Shown: in pieces, positions 18,193 to 27,851 of the stretch | How positions within the stretch are numbered: the stretch's first letter is position 1 | How the letters are laid out: the number at the start of each line of letters is the position of its first letter | NCBI RefSeq assembly: GCF_000719555.1 | Contig: NZ_JOGX01000007.1 | Coordinates: 145,144 to 209,143 of the forward strand | DNA from: Streptomyces sp. NRRL F-5727 | GTDB taxonomy: Bacteria > Actinomycetota > Actinomycetes > Streptomycetales > Streptomycetaceae | DNA: 64,000 bases | Direction of reading: 5' to 3' | Position numbers and translations under genes: made by a program | Notes under the pieces: generated by a model | The model's input: only the letters and a program-made list of their open reading frames with translations | Told to the model about the DNA's origin: nothing | The model's database searches: none

Positions 18193-18675
18193 TCAGCTGA
18201 TGACGAACGGGCCCGGGGACTGCGACGTGACCGCGTCGCAGTTCACCGTGACGCCGAAGATGACCAGCTTGAGGGCGACGCCCGCGAAGTACGAGTTGAG
18301 GCTGTCGCCGGCCACCACGTTCGTGGCGGTCAGCGGGCCCAGCTTCGCGGCCCCGCCGGCCGGGATCGCCGGGTTCTTCTTGCCGGTGAAGACCCGGTCG
18401 GGGCCGGTGGAGTTGTCCAGGATCAGCGTGGAGCTGATCGTGTCCGCGCCGACCGAGATCGGCGAGGTCACGGGCGAGTCGATCCACACCTGGGCGGTGC
18501 TCCCCGAGTGGGTCATGGTGAGGGTGGCGGGGCCGCCGCCCCACGAGCCGCAGTCGTACGACGCCGTGACCGAGCCCGGCGAGACGGCGGCGGAGGCCGT
18601 GGGGGCGAAGGCGAGCGAGGCTGCGGCGAGGCCCGCGGCGAGTGCTCCGGCCGCCCCCAAGGTGCTTCTTCTCAT
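18193..18675 (-). CDS. Small secreted protein sharing a domain with the WxL-like protein
   Basis: A 160-aa protein with a clear signal peptide (MRRSTLGAAGALAAGLAAAS... to ASA|A, cleavage near residue 29). The mature part is one beta-sandwich with two cysteines ('YDCGSWGG' and 'VTVNCDAV') that could form a disulfide. 'FTGKKNPAIPAGG' matches 'VTGPKKNPPVPGKG' in the WxL-like protein, so this looks like a free single-domain version of that protein's N-terminal domain. It has its own terminator. Function unknown; likely cell-surface. Confidence 0.65.
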   Translation of the reverse strand: MRRSTLGAAGALAAGLAAASLAFAPTASAAVSPGSVTASYDCGSWGGGPATLTMTHSGSTAQVWIDSPVTSPISVGADTISSTLILDNSTGPDRVFTGKKNPAIPAGGAAKLGPLTATNVVAGDSLNSYFAGVALKLVIFGVTVNCDAVTSQSPGPFVIS

Positions 18676-18873
18676 GGCGAGTTCGTACCCCTTCCGATGA
18701 CGAACGCAGGGGTGCGGGCACTGCGTGGAATGCGGAGATCTGACGGTCCGTCGGACCGCCCGCCGCCTATTGACGCGCAGACGGCATGGGAAGGCAAGAG
18801 AAGTCGCGGAGATCCTTCACAAACGCGCAAGGGCCCGGCCGTGGCCGGACCCCGCACCCCGGACGTACGGTGC

Positions 18874-19236
18874 TCAGCCCGCCGTCACGGCCGAACGCAG
18901 CTGCCCGTCCGGGCCCGCGAGCAGCACCGGCGTCTCCGGCCCGCCCAGGTCCCGGACGGCCGCCCGGTCCTCGTCGGACGCGGCCTCGGCGGCGGACACC
19001 ACGGCCGCCGCCTCCAGCGACTGTGCCCCGCTCGCCACCGCCATCGCCACGGCCGTCCGCAGCGCGCTCAGCTTCAGCGACTCCAGCTCCACCGTGCCCG
19101 CCACATAGGTGCGGCCGGTCTCGTCCCGTACCGCCGCGCCCTCCGGCACGCCGTTGCGGGCGCGGGCGCTGCGCGCCAGCGTGATGATCTTCAGGTCCTC
19201 GGCGCCGAGGTCGCCGTGCTCACTGCTGAGTGTCAT
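18874..19236 (-). CDS. Cytidine-deaminase-fold protein lacking catalytic residues
   Basis: A 120-aa protein that aligns by eye with small cytidine deaminases ('ITLARSARARNGVPEGAAV', 'TGRTYVAGTVE', 'TAVAMAVASGAQSLEAAAVV'). At the place of the CAE motif it reads 'LSALRTA', and where PCxxC should be it reads 'DRAAVRDLGG'. All three zinc ligands and the catalytic Glu are therefore missing, and deaminase activity is unlikely. In Streptomyces such a gene is usually listed beside era; here it is about 3.4 kb away. Start ATG at 19236. Role unknown, perhaps regulatory or structural. Confidence 0.75.
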   Translation of the reverse strand: MTLSSEHGDLGAEDLKIITLARSARARNGVPEGAAVRDETGRTYVAGTVELESLKLSALRTAVAMAVASGAQSLEAAAVVSAAEAASDEDRAAVRDLGGPETPVLLAGPDGQLRSAVTAG

Positions 19237-19307
19237 GGACCGAGCATAGGTCGGGGCGCGGCCCCGCCCCGCCGTCGGGTGCGCCGCCGGACCGGCCCGC
19301 CGCCCGG

Positions 19308-20195
19308 TCAGCCCGCCAGCGGGTACATCGCCCCCCGCCGGCCCTCCGGCGAGGCCAGCCACTCCAGCTTCTCGGCCGTACCGGCCTCCGGCAGCGGCGT
19401 GTGCAGCACGATCACCAGGTCCGGCCGGGCCGGCACCCGCAGCTGGGTGGCCTCCACATGGAGCGGGCCCGCCAGCGGGTGCTCCAGGATCTTGCGGGTC
19501 TGGCCGCCCGGCATGACGTCCCGCTGCTCCCACAGCTCCGCGAACTCGGCGCTCGCCGCCCTGGCCTCCTCCACCACCGCCCGGAACCCCTCGTCCTCCG
19601 GGCGCTCGGACCACGCGGCCCGGAACTGCGCCACCACCTTCGGCGCGAGCGCCGCCCAGTCGTTCGCCCGCGAGCGGTAGATCGGGTCGGTGAAGAAGGA
19701 GACCAGGCAGTTCTGGACCGTCTCCGGCCGCATCCCGAGCACGACCGACGCCGCCTCGTTGTACATGACCGTGTTCCAGTAGGCGTCCATGATGTGCGCC
19801 GGGAACGGCATCCACGCGTCGATGAGCCGCCGCAGCCCCTGGCACATGTCCCCCGCCCCCGGATCGGCCTCCGGCACCGGCGGGTTCAGCCCCGCGAGGA
19901 CGTACAGATGGCGGCGCTCCACCGGGTTGAGCCGCAGCACCCGCGCGACCGCGTCGAGAACCTGCGGCGAGACGGTGATGTCACGGCCCTGCTCCAGCCA
20001 CTGGTACCAGGAGACCCCCACCCCGGCGAGGACGGCGACCTCCTCACGGCGCAGGCCGGGCGTGCGGCGCCGCGCGCCGCCGTCCGGCAGACCGGCCTCC
20101 GCGGGGGTCACCCGGGCCCGACGGCTCATCAGGAACTGCCGCAGCTCGGCCAGTCGGTGCGCCTTGCCGTCGGTGCTCCCCACCGCTGTGACCAC
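19308..20195 (-). CDS. XRE-family regulator with MmyB-like ligand-binding domain
   Basis: A 295-aa protein. The N-terminal HTH is 'RTPGLRREEVAVLAGVGVSWYQWLEQGRD' in pieces (about residues 38-66), the standard motif of this actinobacterial family. The C-terminal MmyB-like domain ('DAWMPFPAHIMDAYWNTVMYNEAA', then 'HVEATQLRVPARPDL') is PAS-like and in a relative binds a fatty acid. Start is GTG at 20195 after GGGGAGAGG. It is transcribed divergently from an MFS exporter 91 bp away, so it probably controls that gene. Confidence 0.88.
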   Translation of the reverse strand: MVTAVGSTDGKAHRLAELRQFLMSRRARVTPAEAGLPDGGARRRTPGLRREEVAVLAGVGVSWYQWLEQGRDITVSPQVLDAVARVLRLNPVERRHLYVLAGLNPPVPEADPGAGDMCQGLRRLIDAWMPFPAHIMDAYWNTVMYNEAASVVLGMRPETVQNCLVSFFTDPIYRSRANDWAALAPKVVAQFRAAWSERPEDEGFRAVVEEARAASAEFAELWEQRDVMPGGQTRKILEHPLAGPLHVEATQLRVPARPDLVIVLHTPLPEAGTAEKLEWLASPEGRRGAMYPLAG

Positions 20196-20218
20196 GTGTG
20201 CCTCTCCCCCCGGACGCC

Positions 20219-20234
20219 TGGTGGTACGACCAAC
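20219..20234. promoter_or_regulatory. Near-palindrome in the XRE/MFS divergent promoter region
   Basis: TGGTGGTACGACCAA is close to an inverted repeat (TGGT...ACCA) in the 91-bp region between the two divergent genes; a candidate operator. No clear -35/-10 pair was assigned. Confidence 0.3.
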
Positions 20235-20286
20235 AGCATAAGTTCCCGCTCCCCGGCGTTGTTCCCGCGCCATGAGAGTCGTGGCC

Positions 20287-21684
20287 ATGACGACTCTGTC
20301 CTCTCCCCCGACTCCTGGCACCGGCCCCTCCCCCGCGTTCACCGGGCGGTCCCGGCTCATCCTCGTGGTGCTGTGCGCCGCCCAGTTCATGGTGGCCCTG
20401 GACTTCTCCGTCCTGAACGTGGCGCTGCCCGCGCTCGGCTCCGACCTCGGCCTCGGTCCGTCGGCCCTCCAGTGGGCGGTCACCGCCTTCGCGCTGCCGT
20501 CCGGCGGCTTCCTCCTGCTGTCCGGCCGGCTCGGCGACCTGTACGGGCGCAGGAAGCTCTTCCTGGCGGGCCTCGCCCTCTTCGGCGCCGCCTCGCTGCT
20601 CGCCGCTCTCGCCTGGGACCCGGCCTCCTTCCTCACCGGGCGCGCCCTCCAGGGCCTCGGCGCGGCCGCCGTCGTCCCGACCGGCATGTCCCTGCTGACG
20701 ACCACCTTCCCGGAGGGCCCGCAGCGCGAACGGGCGCTCGGCATCTCCGGCACCCTGCTGTCCCTGGGCTTCACCATCGGCATGGTCCTCGGCGGGGTCA
20801 TGACCGACACCCTGGGCTGGAGGTCCACCATGGGGATGCTCGCCTTCTTCACCCTGATCGTGCTCCCGCTCGCGCCGGGCCTGCTGCCCGAGTCCCGCAC
20901 CACGGAGCGGCCCCGGCTCGACGTGCCGGGCGCCGTGACGGTCACCGGCGGTCTGCTCTCCCTGATCTACGCCCTGTCGACGGCGGCCGAACGCGGCTTC
21001 GGCGGCACCGACGTGCTCGTCAGCCTGGTCGTCGGCGTGGCGCTCCTGGTGGCCTTCGTGATCGTGGAGTCCCGCAGCCCGTCCCCCCTGGTGTCGCTGC
21101 CGATGCTGAAGCGGCGCACCGTCGCCCTCGGCAACCTGGGCGGGCTCGTGACCTTCTCGATGATGTCGGTGGTCGTCTTCGTCCTGACCCTGTACCTCCA
21201 GAAGACCCTGGAGCTCTCCGGCTTCCTCACCGGCCTGATCTTCGGCGCGCAGGGAGTCGTCTCGGTCTTCGCCGGGTCCGTGGTCCCCAGGGTGATCGGC
21301 CGGTTCGGAGCCCGCCGCACCCTGGTGCTCTCGCTCGCGGGCCAGGGCGTGTTCGTGGCGGCCCTGCTGGGCATCGGCGCGGAGTCGGGCGCGCTCCTCG
21401 CCGCCGTCGCCGTCTCGCTGGCCTCCATGTGCCACCTCGGCGCGATCATCTCGTACGGCGTGACCGTCACCTCCGGTGTCCCGGACGAGGAGCAGGGCCT
21501 GGCGACCGGCCTGGTCACCACCACCCAGCAGGTCGGCATCACCATCGGCATCCCGCTGCTCGGCGTGCTCGCCACCACCGGCGACAGCCTCTACGGGGGC
21601 GTCCGCACGGTCCTCGCGCTGGACGCGGCGATCGTGCTGGCGGCAGCGGCCGTCCTCGCCCTGGGCCTGCGTCGCTCCCGGTGA
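20287..21684 (+). CDS. MFS drug-resistance transporter (DHA2-like)
   Basis: About 465 aa with 14 likely transmembrane helices. 'FMVALDFSVLNVALPAL' in helix 1 and 'GGFLLLSGRLGDLYGRRKLF' (motif A, loop 2-3) are typical of proton-coupled drug exporters of the 14-helix DHA2 group. The nearby XRE regulator suggests ligand-induced export. Start is either the ATG at 20272 or at 20287; no clear ribosome site separates them, and 20287 (MTTLSS) is chosen. Substrate unknown. Confidence 0.88.
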   Translation: MTTLSSPPTPGTGPSPAFTGRSRLILVVLCAAQFMVALDFSVLNVALPALGSDLGLGPSALQWAVTAFALPSGGFLLLSGRLGDLYGRRKLFLAGLALFGAASLLAALAWDPASFLTGRALQGLGAAAVVPTGMSLLTTTFPEGPQRERALGISGTLLSLGFTIGMVLGGVMTDTLGWRSTMGMLAFFTLIVLPLAPGLLPESRTTERPRLDVPGAVTVTGGLLSLIYALSTAAERGFGGTDVLVSLVVGVALLVAFVIVESRSPSPLVSLPMLKRRTVALGNLGGLVTFSMMSVVVFVLTLYLQKTLELSGFLTGLIFGAQGVVSVFAGSVVPRVIGRFGARRTLVLSLAGQGVFVAALLGIGAESGALLAAVAVSLASMCHLGAIISYGVTVTSGVPDEEQGLATGLVTTTQQVGITIGIPLLGVLATTGDSLYGGVRTVLALDAAIVLAAAAVLALGLRRSR

Positions 21685-21685
21685 G

Positions 21686-22039
21686 CTACGGCCGGTCGAG
21701 GCGGAGCCGTACCGCCTTCGGCAGCCCGGCGACGACCAGGTCGTACGAGTCCTCGATGAGCTCCCGGACCATCCGGTCCGGGAGCCCGGCCACCTCCACC
21801 GTGTTCCAGTGGCGCTTGTTCATGTGGTAGCCGGGGGTGATCGCCGGGTGCTCCTCGCGGAGCCGGACGGCGTCCTCCGGGTCGCACTTCAGATTGACCC
21901 GCAGCGGCTCGCCGTCCAGCCAGGAGAGCGCGAACATCTTCCCCGCCACCTTGAAGACCGAGGTGTCGGGCCCGAAGGGGAACTCCTCGGTGGCGTCGTT
22001 GAACTCCAGGCAGAAGGCGCGCAGCCGGTCCGGGGTCAC
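21686..22039 (-). CDS. MmcQ/YjbR family protein
   Basis: A 117-aa protein with the family pattern: 'EFPFGPDTSVFKVAGKMFAL', 'LRVNLKCDPEDAVRLRE', 'PGYHMNKRHWNTVEV'. The fold resembles a CyaY-like/double-wing DNA-binding domain, but the biological role is not settled. Its GTG start overlaps the stop of the upstream CBS/CorC gene (GTGA), so it is co-translated. Ends 1 bp from the convergent MFS stop. Confidence 0.88.
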   Translation of the reverse strand: MTPDRLRAFCLEFNDATEEFPFGPDTSVFKVAGKMFALSWLDGEPLRVNLKCDPEDAVRLREEHPAITPGYHMNKRHWNTVEVAGLPDRMVRELIEDSYDLVVAGLPKAVRLRLDRP

Positions 22040-23343
22040 TCCTGGTCCTTCCCCTCCGCTCCGGCCGGGACGACCGGCTCGACGAGCACGGTGACGATCT
22101 TGTTCCGGCGGCCGGCCGGGGCCTCCGCGGTCAGCTTCAGCTCCCGCCCGTCCGGCAGGGCGACGACGGCCGTGGCGCCCGCGATCGGGACCCGGCCGAG
22201 GGCCTTGGCGAGCAGCCCGCCGACGGTCTCCACGTCCTCGTCGTCGAACTCGTCGGGGCCGAAGCCGTACAGCTCGCCCAGGTCGCCGATGTCGAGGCGG
22301 GCGGTGACCCGGTGGCGTTCGTCGCCGAGCTCCTGGACCGGCGGCAGCTCACGGTCGTACTCGTCGGTGATCTCGCCGACGATCTCCTCCAGGATGTCCT
22401 CGATCGTGACGATGCCGGCCGTGCCGCCGTACTCGTCGATGACGACGGCGACGTGGTTGCGCTCCTGCTGCATCTCGCGCAGCAGGTCGCCGGCGTTCTT
22501 GGTGTCGGGGACGAAGGCCGCCGCGCGCATCGCGGTGGAGACCAGGTCGGCCTCGGCGTCGCGGTTGATGTGCGTCTTGCGGACCAGGTCCTTCAGGTAC
22601 ACGATCCCGACGACGTCGTCCTCGTTCTCCCCCGTCACCGGGATGCGGGAGAAGCCGGAGCGCAGCGCGAGGGTGAGCGCCTGCCGGACGGTCTTGTACC
22701 GCTCGATGCAGACGAGGTCGGTGCGCGGCACCATCACCTCGCGGACCAGGGTGTCGCCCAGCTCGAAGACCGAGTGCACCATCCGGCGCTCCTCGTCCTC
22801 GATCAGCGACTCCTGCTCGGCCAGGTCCACCAGGGCCCGCAGCTCCGCCTCCGAGGCGAAGGGGCCCTTGCGGAAGCCCTTGCCCGGGGTGAGGGCGTTG
22901 CCGATGAGGATCAGCAGCTGCGGGATCGGGCCCATGATCCGGGCCAGCGGGACGAGGACGTACGCGGCGGCGGTGGCCGTGTTCAGCGGGTGCTGGCGGC
23001 CGATGGTGCGCGGCGAGACGCCGACGGCCACATAGCTGACCAGCACCATCACGGCGATCGCGACCAGCAGCGCCTCCCAGGTCTCCGGGAAGTACTCCAG
23101 GCAGGCGTAGGTGACGAGGACGCCGGCCGCCATCTCGCAGGCGACCCGGACCAGCAGCGCCACGTTGAGGTAGCGGGTCGGGTCGGAGGCGACCTGGGAG
23201 AGCTTCTCGGCGCCGCGCCGCCCGGCGCGGACGGCCTCGGCGGCGCGGAAGGCGGAGACCCGGGCGAGCCCGGCCTCGGCGCAGGCGGCGAGCCAGGCGA
23301 CGACGACCAGGGCGACCGCGCCGAGGATCAGCTGGATGCTCAT
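22036..23343 (-). CDS. Hemolysin-family CNNM/CBS/CorC membrane protein
   Basis: A 435-aa protein. The first 150 residues hold three or four TM helices of the CNNM (DUF21) type ('LILGAVALVVVAWLAACAEAGLARVSAFRA'). Two CBS domains follow (about 200-330; 'VMVPRTDLVCIERYKT', 'NAGDLLREMQQERNHVAVVIDEYGGTAGIVTIEDI' in pieces), then a C-terminal CorC_HlyC domain. Members are linked to Mg2+ (or Co2+) efflux or membrane-ion control. The gene lies between ybeY and a YjbR gene in a chain of tightly spaced minus-strand genes, the usual phoH-ybeY-CBS order. Confidence 0.92.
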   Translation of the reverse strand: MSIQLILGAVALVVVAWLAACAEAGLARVSAFRAAEAVRAGRRGAEKLSQVASDPTRYLNVALLVRVACEMAAGVLVTYACLEYFPETWEALLVAIAVMVLVSYVAVGVSPRTIGRQHPLNTATAAAYVLVPLARIMGPIPQLLILIGNALTPGKGFRKGPFASEAELRALVDLAEQESLIEDEERRMVHSVFELGDTLVREVMVPRTDLVCIERYKTVRQALTLALRSGFSRIPVTGENEDDVVGIVYLKDLVRKTHINRDAEADLVSTAMRAAAFVPDTKNAGDLLREMQQERNHVAVVIDEYGGTAGIVTIEDILEEIVGEITDEYDRELPPVQELGDERHRVTARLDIGDLGELYGFGPDEFDDEDVETVGGLLAKALGRVPIAGATAVVALPDGRELKLTAEAPAGRRNKIVTVLVEPVVPAGAEGKDQE

Positions 23344-23356
23344 CGGACGCGCGGGG

Positions 23357-23854
23357 TCAGTTGACGGTGGGGGCGGGCGACGGGCCGGTGAGGCCCTTCT
23401 CGGCGCGCCAGCCGTCGACGATCGCCGCCTGGAGGCCGAACATCTCGGCCTTCTCGTCCGGCTCCTCGTGGTCGTAGCCGAGCAGGTGGAGGACGCCGTG
23501 GACGGTGAGCAGCTGGAGCTCCTCGTCCATGGAGTGCTTGGTCGGGGCGTCCTCGCCCTGCTTCTTGGCGACCTCGGGGCAGAGCACGATGTCGCCGAGG
23601 AGCCCCTGCGGGGGCTCCTCGTCGTCCTTGGCCGGCGGGCGCAGCTCGTCCATCGGGAAGGACATGACGTCCGTCGGTCCGGGGAGGTCCATCCACTGGA
23701 TGTGGAGCTGCTCCATCGCCTCCGCGTCGACCACGATCACCGAGAGCTCGGAGAGCGGGTGGATGCGCATGCGGCCGAGGGCGTAGCGGGCGATGTCGAG
23801 GATCGCCTGCTCGTCGACCTCGGTGCCGGACTCGTTGTTGACGTCGATCGACAT
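23357..23854 (-). CDS. ybeY: Endoribonuclease YbeY
   Basis: A 165-aa metal-dependent rRNA-processing nuclease. The [16 protein letters not shown] motif (about residues 116-131) supplies the three zinc-binding His; '[10 protein letters not shown]' is also conserved. Start is the ATG at 23854 (MSIDVNNES); the open frame upstream lacks conserved sequence. It lies 13 bp after phoH and just before the CBS/CorC gene. Confidence 0.95.
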   Translation of the reverse strand: MSIDVNNESGTEVDEQAILDIARYALGRMRIHPLSELSVIVVDAEAMEQLHIQWMDLPGPTDVMSFPMDELRPPAKDDEEPPQGLLGDIVLCPEVAKKQGEDAPTKHSMDEELQLLTVHGVLHLLGYDHEEPDEKAEMFGLQAAIVDGWRAEKGLTGPSPAPTVN

Positions 23855-23867
23855 GTGCGGTGCTCTT

Positions 23868-24905
<1,038 letters not shown>

Positions 24906-25009
24906 GGGCCGGCCCTCTGGCCTGCGCATACCTCCTGCTGTGGGGTTCTCGCTGCTCGACAACCTCTCGCTCCCAGCCTACGACCTGGCACCGCCGTGCC
25001 CGAAGCGGT

Positions 25010-26155
25010 TTACGGGACGGCCGCCCGGAAGCCGATGGTGGGCACCGCGCGGCGCGGCGGCCAGGGGCGCGCGGGGGCGGGGAGCAGGGCTTCGAGGAAG
25101 GCGTAGCGGGCGCGCAGCGCCTCCGGGTCCTGCCGGTCGTCGTGCTGGACGTGCTGCCACCAGGCGGCGATCTCGGTCCAGGTGGGGGCGGAGAGGGAGC
25201 CGCCGAACTCCTGGACGGAGAGGGCGGCGGTGAGGCCGGCGAAGGCGAGCCGGTCGGCGAGCGGCCAGTCGGCGAGGGTGCCGGTGACGAAGCCGGCCAC
25301 GAAGACGTCGCCGGCGCCGGTGGGGTCGAGGGCCTCGACGCGGATGGCGGGCACCTCGGCGGTCTCGCCGGTGGCGCCGTCGACGGCGTAGGCGCCCTCG
25401 GCGCCGAGGGTGACGACGGCGTAGCGGACCTTGTCGGCGAGCGCGCGGGCGGCGGCGCGGGGGCAGTCGGTCCGGGTGTACCGCATCGCCTCGGCGGCGT
25501 TGGGCAGGAACGCCTCGCAGTGCTCCAGGTCGGTCAGGGCCGCCAGGTCCCAGCGGCCGGTGTCGTCCCAGCCGACGTCGGCGAAGACCTGGGCGCCGTC
25601 GCGGGCGGCGCGGGCCACCCACTCCTCGGTACGCCCCGGGGCGAGGGAGGCGACGGCGGCGCGGGCGAGCGGCGGCCGGACGGCGGGCCCGTCGGGGTGG
25701 GGGGCCTCGTGGCCGTGGGAGACCATCGTCCGCTCCCCCTCGTAGGCCATGGAGACGGTGACCGGCGAGTGCCAGCCGGAGACGGTGCGGGAGAGCGAGA
25801 GGTCGATGCCCTCGCCCTGTTCGAGGGCGTCCCAGCAGTACTCGCCGTAGTGGTCGTCGCCGAAGGCGGCGGCGAGGGAGGTGCGCAGGCCGAGGCGGGC
25901 GAGGGCGGTGGCCATGTTGGCGACGCCGCCGGGGCTGGAGCCCATGCCGCGGGCCCACGACTCGGTGCCGCGGACGGGGGCGCTGTCGAGGCCGGTGAAG
26001 ATGATGTCGAGGAAGACGGTGCCGGTGAGGAAGACGTCGCAGGCCGGGTCGGCGGGTTCGCGGACGGTCTCCAGCGGGTCGATGCCGGGCTCGGGGCGGG
26101 GCCGCGCGTCCTCTCCGTCCGGCTCCGCGCGCTGGTCTCCGCTGGCTGTGCTCAC
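25010..26155 (-). CDS. PfkB-family carbohydrate kinase
   Basis: A 381-aa ribokinase-like sugar or nucleoside kinase. The N-terminal motif 'GMGSSPGGVANMATALARLGL' and the C-terminal signature 'DPTGAGDVFVAGFVTG' (catalytic Asp and anion hole) are intact. An unusual acidic N-terminal extension (about 40 residues, before 'CDVFLTGTVFLDIIF') is present. Start is GTG at 26155 with GGGGAG 7 nt upstream. A perfect palindrome lies 29 bp before the start. Substrate cannot be told. Confidence 0.85.
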   Translation of the reverse strand: MSTASGDQRAEPDGEDARPRPEPGIDPLETVREPADPACDVFLTGTVFLDIIFTGLDSAPVRGTESWARGMGSSPGGVANMATALARLGLRTSLAAAFGDDHYGEYCWDALEQGEGIDLSLSRTVSGWHSPVTVSMAYEGERTMVSHGHEAPHPDGPAVRPPLARAAVASLAPGRTEEWVARAARDGAQVFADVGWDDTGRWDLAALTDLEHCEAFLPNAAEAMRYTRTDCPRAAARALADKVRYAVVTLGAEGAYAVDGATGETAEVPAIRVEALDPTGAGDVFVAGFVTGTLADWPLADRLAFAGLTAALSVQEFGGSLSAPTWTEIAAWWQHVQHDDRQDPEALRARYAFLEALLPAPARPWPPRRAVPTIGFRAAVP

Positions 26156-26183
26156 GGCGTGACTCCCCGTTCGTGGTGCGGCG

Positions 26184-26206
26184 GGATCGGCACCGGGTGC
26201 CGATCC
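26184..26206. promoter_or_regulatory. 23-bp perfect palindrome upstream of the PfkB kinase
   Basis: Arms GGATCGGCACC and GGTGCCGATCC around a single central G. It lies 29 bp before the kinase start codon, where an operator or a 5'UTR hairpin would be. Confidence 0.6.
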
Positions 26207-26287
26207 GGACAGTGTGCCCGATGGGGTCGGCGTGACGGGGGTGACGCGGCGGATCGCTCGTCCGTACCCCGGTTCACCCCTCCGAAA

Positions 26288-26319
26288 CCGATTGTGTCCC
26301 GTCTCACAGGACGAATCGG
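26288..26319. other. Imperfect inverted repeat in the PfkB/MFS divergent region
   Basis: CCGATT...TGTCC pairs with GGAC...AATCGG over about 32 bp. It lies in the 270-bp region between the divergent kinase and MFS genes, closer to the MFS gene. Could be an operator for the transporter. Confidence 0.35.
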
Positions 26320-26426
26320 GGGAGAGTGCCTTCTCCGCCCATTCGGTCGCTTGATACACATGGTGCCGCGACCCCGTGAATCACCGGGGCGCCGTCTCAT
26401 TTCTCCGTTCGGTTCCTGGAACGCCC

Positions 26427-27761
26427 ATGTCTGCGCGCCCGCGCGCCCGGGGGCCTCTCGCCGCCCTCGTCGCCCTCTTCACGGCCGGCTATCTCGCCCC
26501 GTACCTGCTGCCGACCGTCGTCGGCCGGCTCGCCGCCGGACTCGGCCTGGGTCCGACCCAGGCCGGTCTGACGGGTTCGGTGCTGCTGCTCGGCTCCGCC
26601 TCCGCCGGTTTCACGCTCGCCGCGCGCGTGGAGCGGATCGGCCCCCGCCGGGCCGCCCGGCTCGGACTGCTCGCGATGGCCCTCGGGTACGGCTCCGCCG
26701 CCGCGACCGGCAGTGTGCCGCTGGTGGTCGCCGGGGTGGTCCTCGGCGGCTTCGGCTCGGGTACGGCGACGGCGGTGGCGGCCTCCGGGATCGCCGGGCA
26801 GCCGGATCCGCAGCGGGCGTCCACGCTGGGCCTGCTGTCGGTCTCGGCGGCGGCCGGCGCGCTCTACCTGACGCTGCCGCGGCTCGGCGGCGGCCACGCC
26901 CTGCCGCTGCTCGCGCTGGCCGGGGCGGCGGTCCTGGTGTGGCCGGTGACGGGCCGGCTGCCGGGCGCCACGCGCGCGTACCGGGGCGCGCCGGTCCCGG
27001 AGGCCGCCGGACCGCTGCCGTACCGGCGGGCGGGCGCGGTCCTGGCCGGCTGTGTCCTGTGCTGGTCCCTCGCCCAGAACGCGCTCTGGGGCGTCAGCGG
27101 CCGGATCGGCACCGGCCAGGCGGGGCTCTCCGAGGTGACCGTCGGCGCGGTCTTCGCGCTGGCGCTCGGCGCGGGCCTGGCGGGGGTCACGGCGGCGGGG
27201 GCGCTCGGCTCGCGCCTGGGGCGCGCGGTGCCGATCGGCGCGGGCACGGCCCTGATCGCGTGCTGCGTCCTGCTCAGCGCGGCCGCCGACGGCCTGGCCT
27301 CCTTCGCGACCGGCGAGATCCTCTGGAACGCGGTCTACCCGGTCGTCCTCTCGTACCTGCTCGGTCTCGCCGCCTCCCTCGACCCGCGCGGCCGCTGGGC
27401 GGTCCTCGTCGGCTCGGCGTCGTCCCTCGGCACGGCCTGCGGCCCGCTCGCCGGCAGCGTCCTCTCCGAGACGGCCGGCTACCCGGGCATGGGCGCGGTC
27501 CTGGCCGGCCTCCTCGTGCTGGTCGCCGCGCCGATGACCGCGGTCGCCCGCCACGCCTCCGGGCGGCCCCTGGTCCCCGGCTCGGTCCGCCGCCGCGGCG
27601 GGGCACCGGCGGCGTTCGTGGCGGGCGCGTCTCCGGCCCCGCGGGCGCTGCTGCCCCAGGTGGGCGCCCCCGAACAGGAGATCACCCCCCTGGCACCCCC
27701 GCCCCACCCCGCCCCCACGCAATCCACCTACCACCTGGCCCGCCCCACCAACACCCGCTGA
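26427..27761 (+). CDS. MFS transporter
   Basis: About 444 aa with 12 probable TM helices, starting 'RGPLAALVALFTAGYLAPYLLPTVVG'. Motif A is degenerate ('RIGPRRAARLG'). A Pro-rich cytoplasmic tail of about 50 residues follows the last helix. The open frame begins at 26376, but the ATG at 26427 (MSARPRARG) is closer to the first helix; neither has a strong ribosome site. Divergent from the PfkB kinase; they might act on the same compound (inference). Substrate unknown. Confidence 0.78.
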   Translation: MSARPRARGPLAALVALFTAGYLAPYLLPTVVGRLAAGLGLGPTQAGLTGSVLLLGSASAGFTLAARVERIGPRRAARLGLLAMALGYGSAAATGSVPLVVAGVVLGGFGSGTATAVAASGIAGQPDPQRASTLGLLSVSAAAGALYLTLPRLGGGHALPLLALAGAAVLVWPVTGRLPGATRAYRGAPVPEAAGPLPYRRAGAVLAGCVLCWSLAQNALWGVSGRIGTGQAGLSEVTVGAVFALALGAGLAGVTAAGALGSRLGRAVPIGAGTALIACCVLLSAAADGLASFATGEILWNAVYPVVLSYLLGLAASLDPRGRWAVLVGSASSLGTACGPLAGSVLSETAGYPGMGAVLAGLLVLVAAPMTAVARHASGRPLVPGSVRRRGGAPAAFVAGASPAPRALLPQVGAPEQEITPLAPPPHPAPTQSTYHLARPTNTR

Positions 27762-27776
27762 CCGCTCCCGGCGGCC

Positions 27777-27824
27777 CCCGTGTGGGCAGGCGTTCCGCAC
27801 GGCGGAACCATGGCCCACAACGGG
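27777..27824. terminator. Bidirectional terminator (MFS / adenine-deaminase-like gene)
   Basis: Nested inverted repeat: CCCGTGTGGGC pairs with GCCCACAACGGG, enclosing GTTCCGC-N3-GCGGAAC. It lies between the stops of convergent genes at 27761 and 27852. Confidence 0.8.
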
Positions 27825-27851
27825 GCGGCGGCGCGGCCGGCGCGGGTGGGG

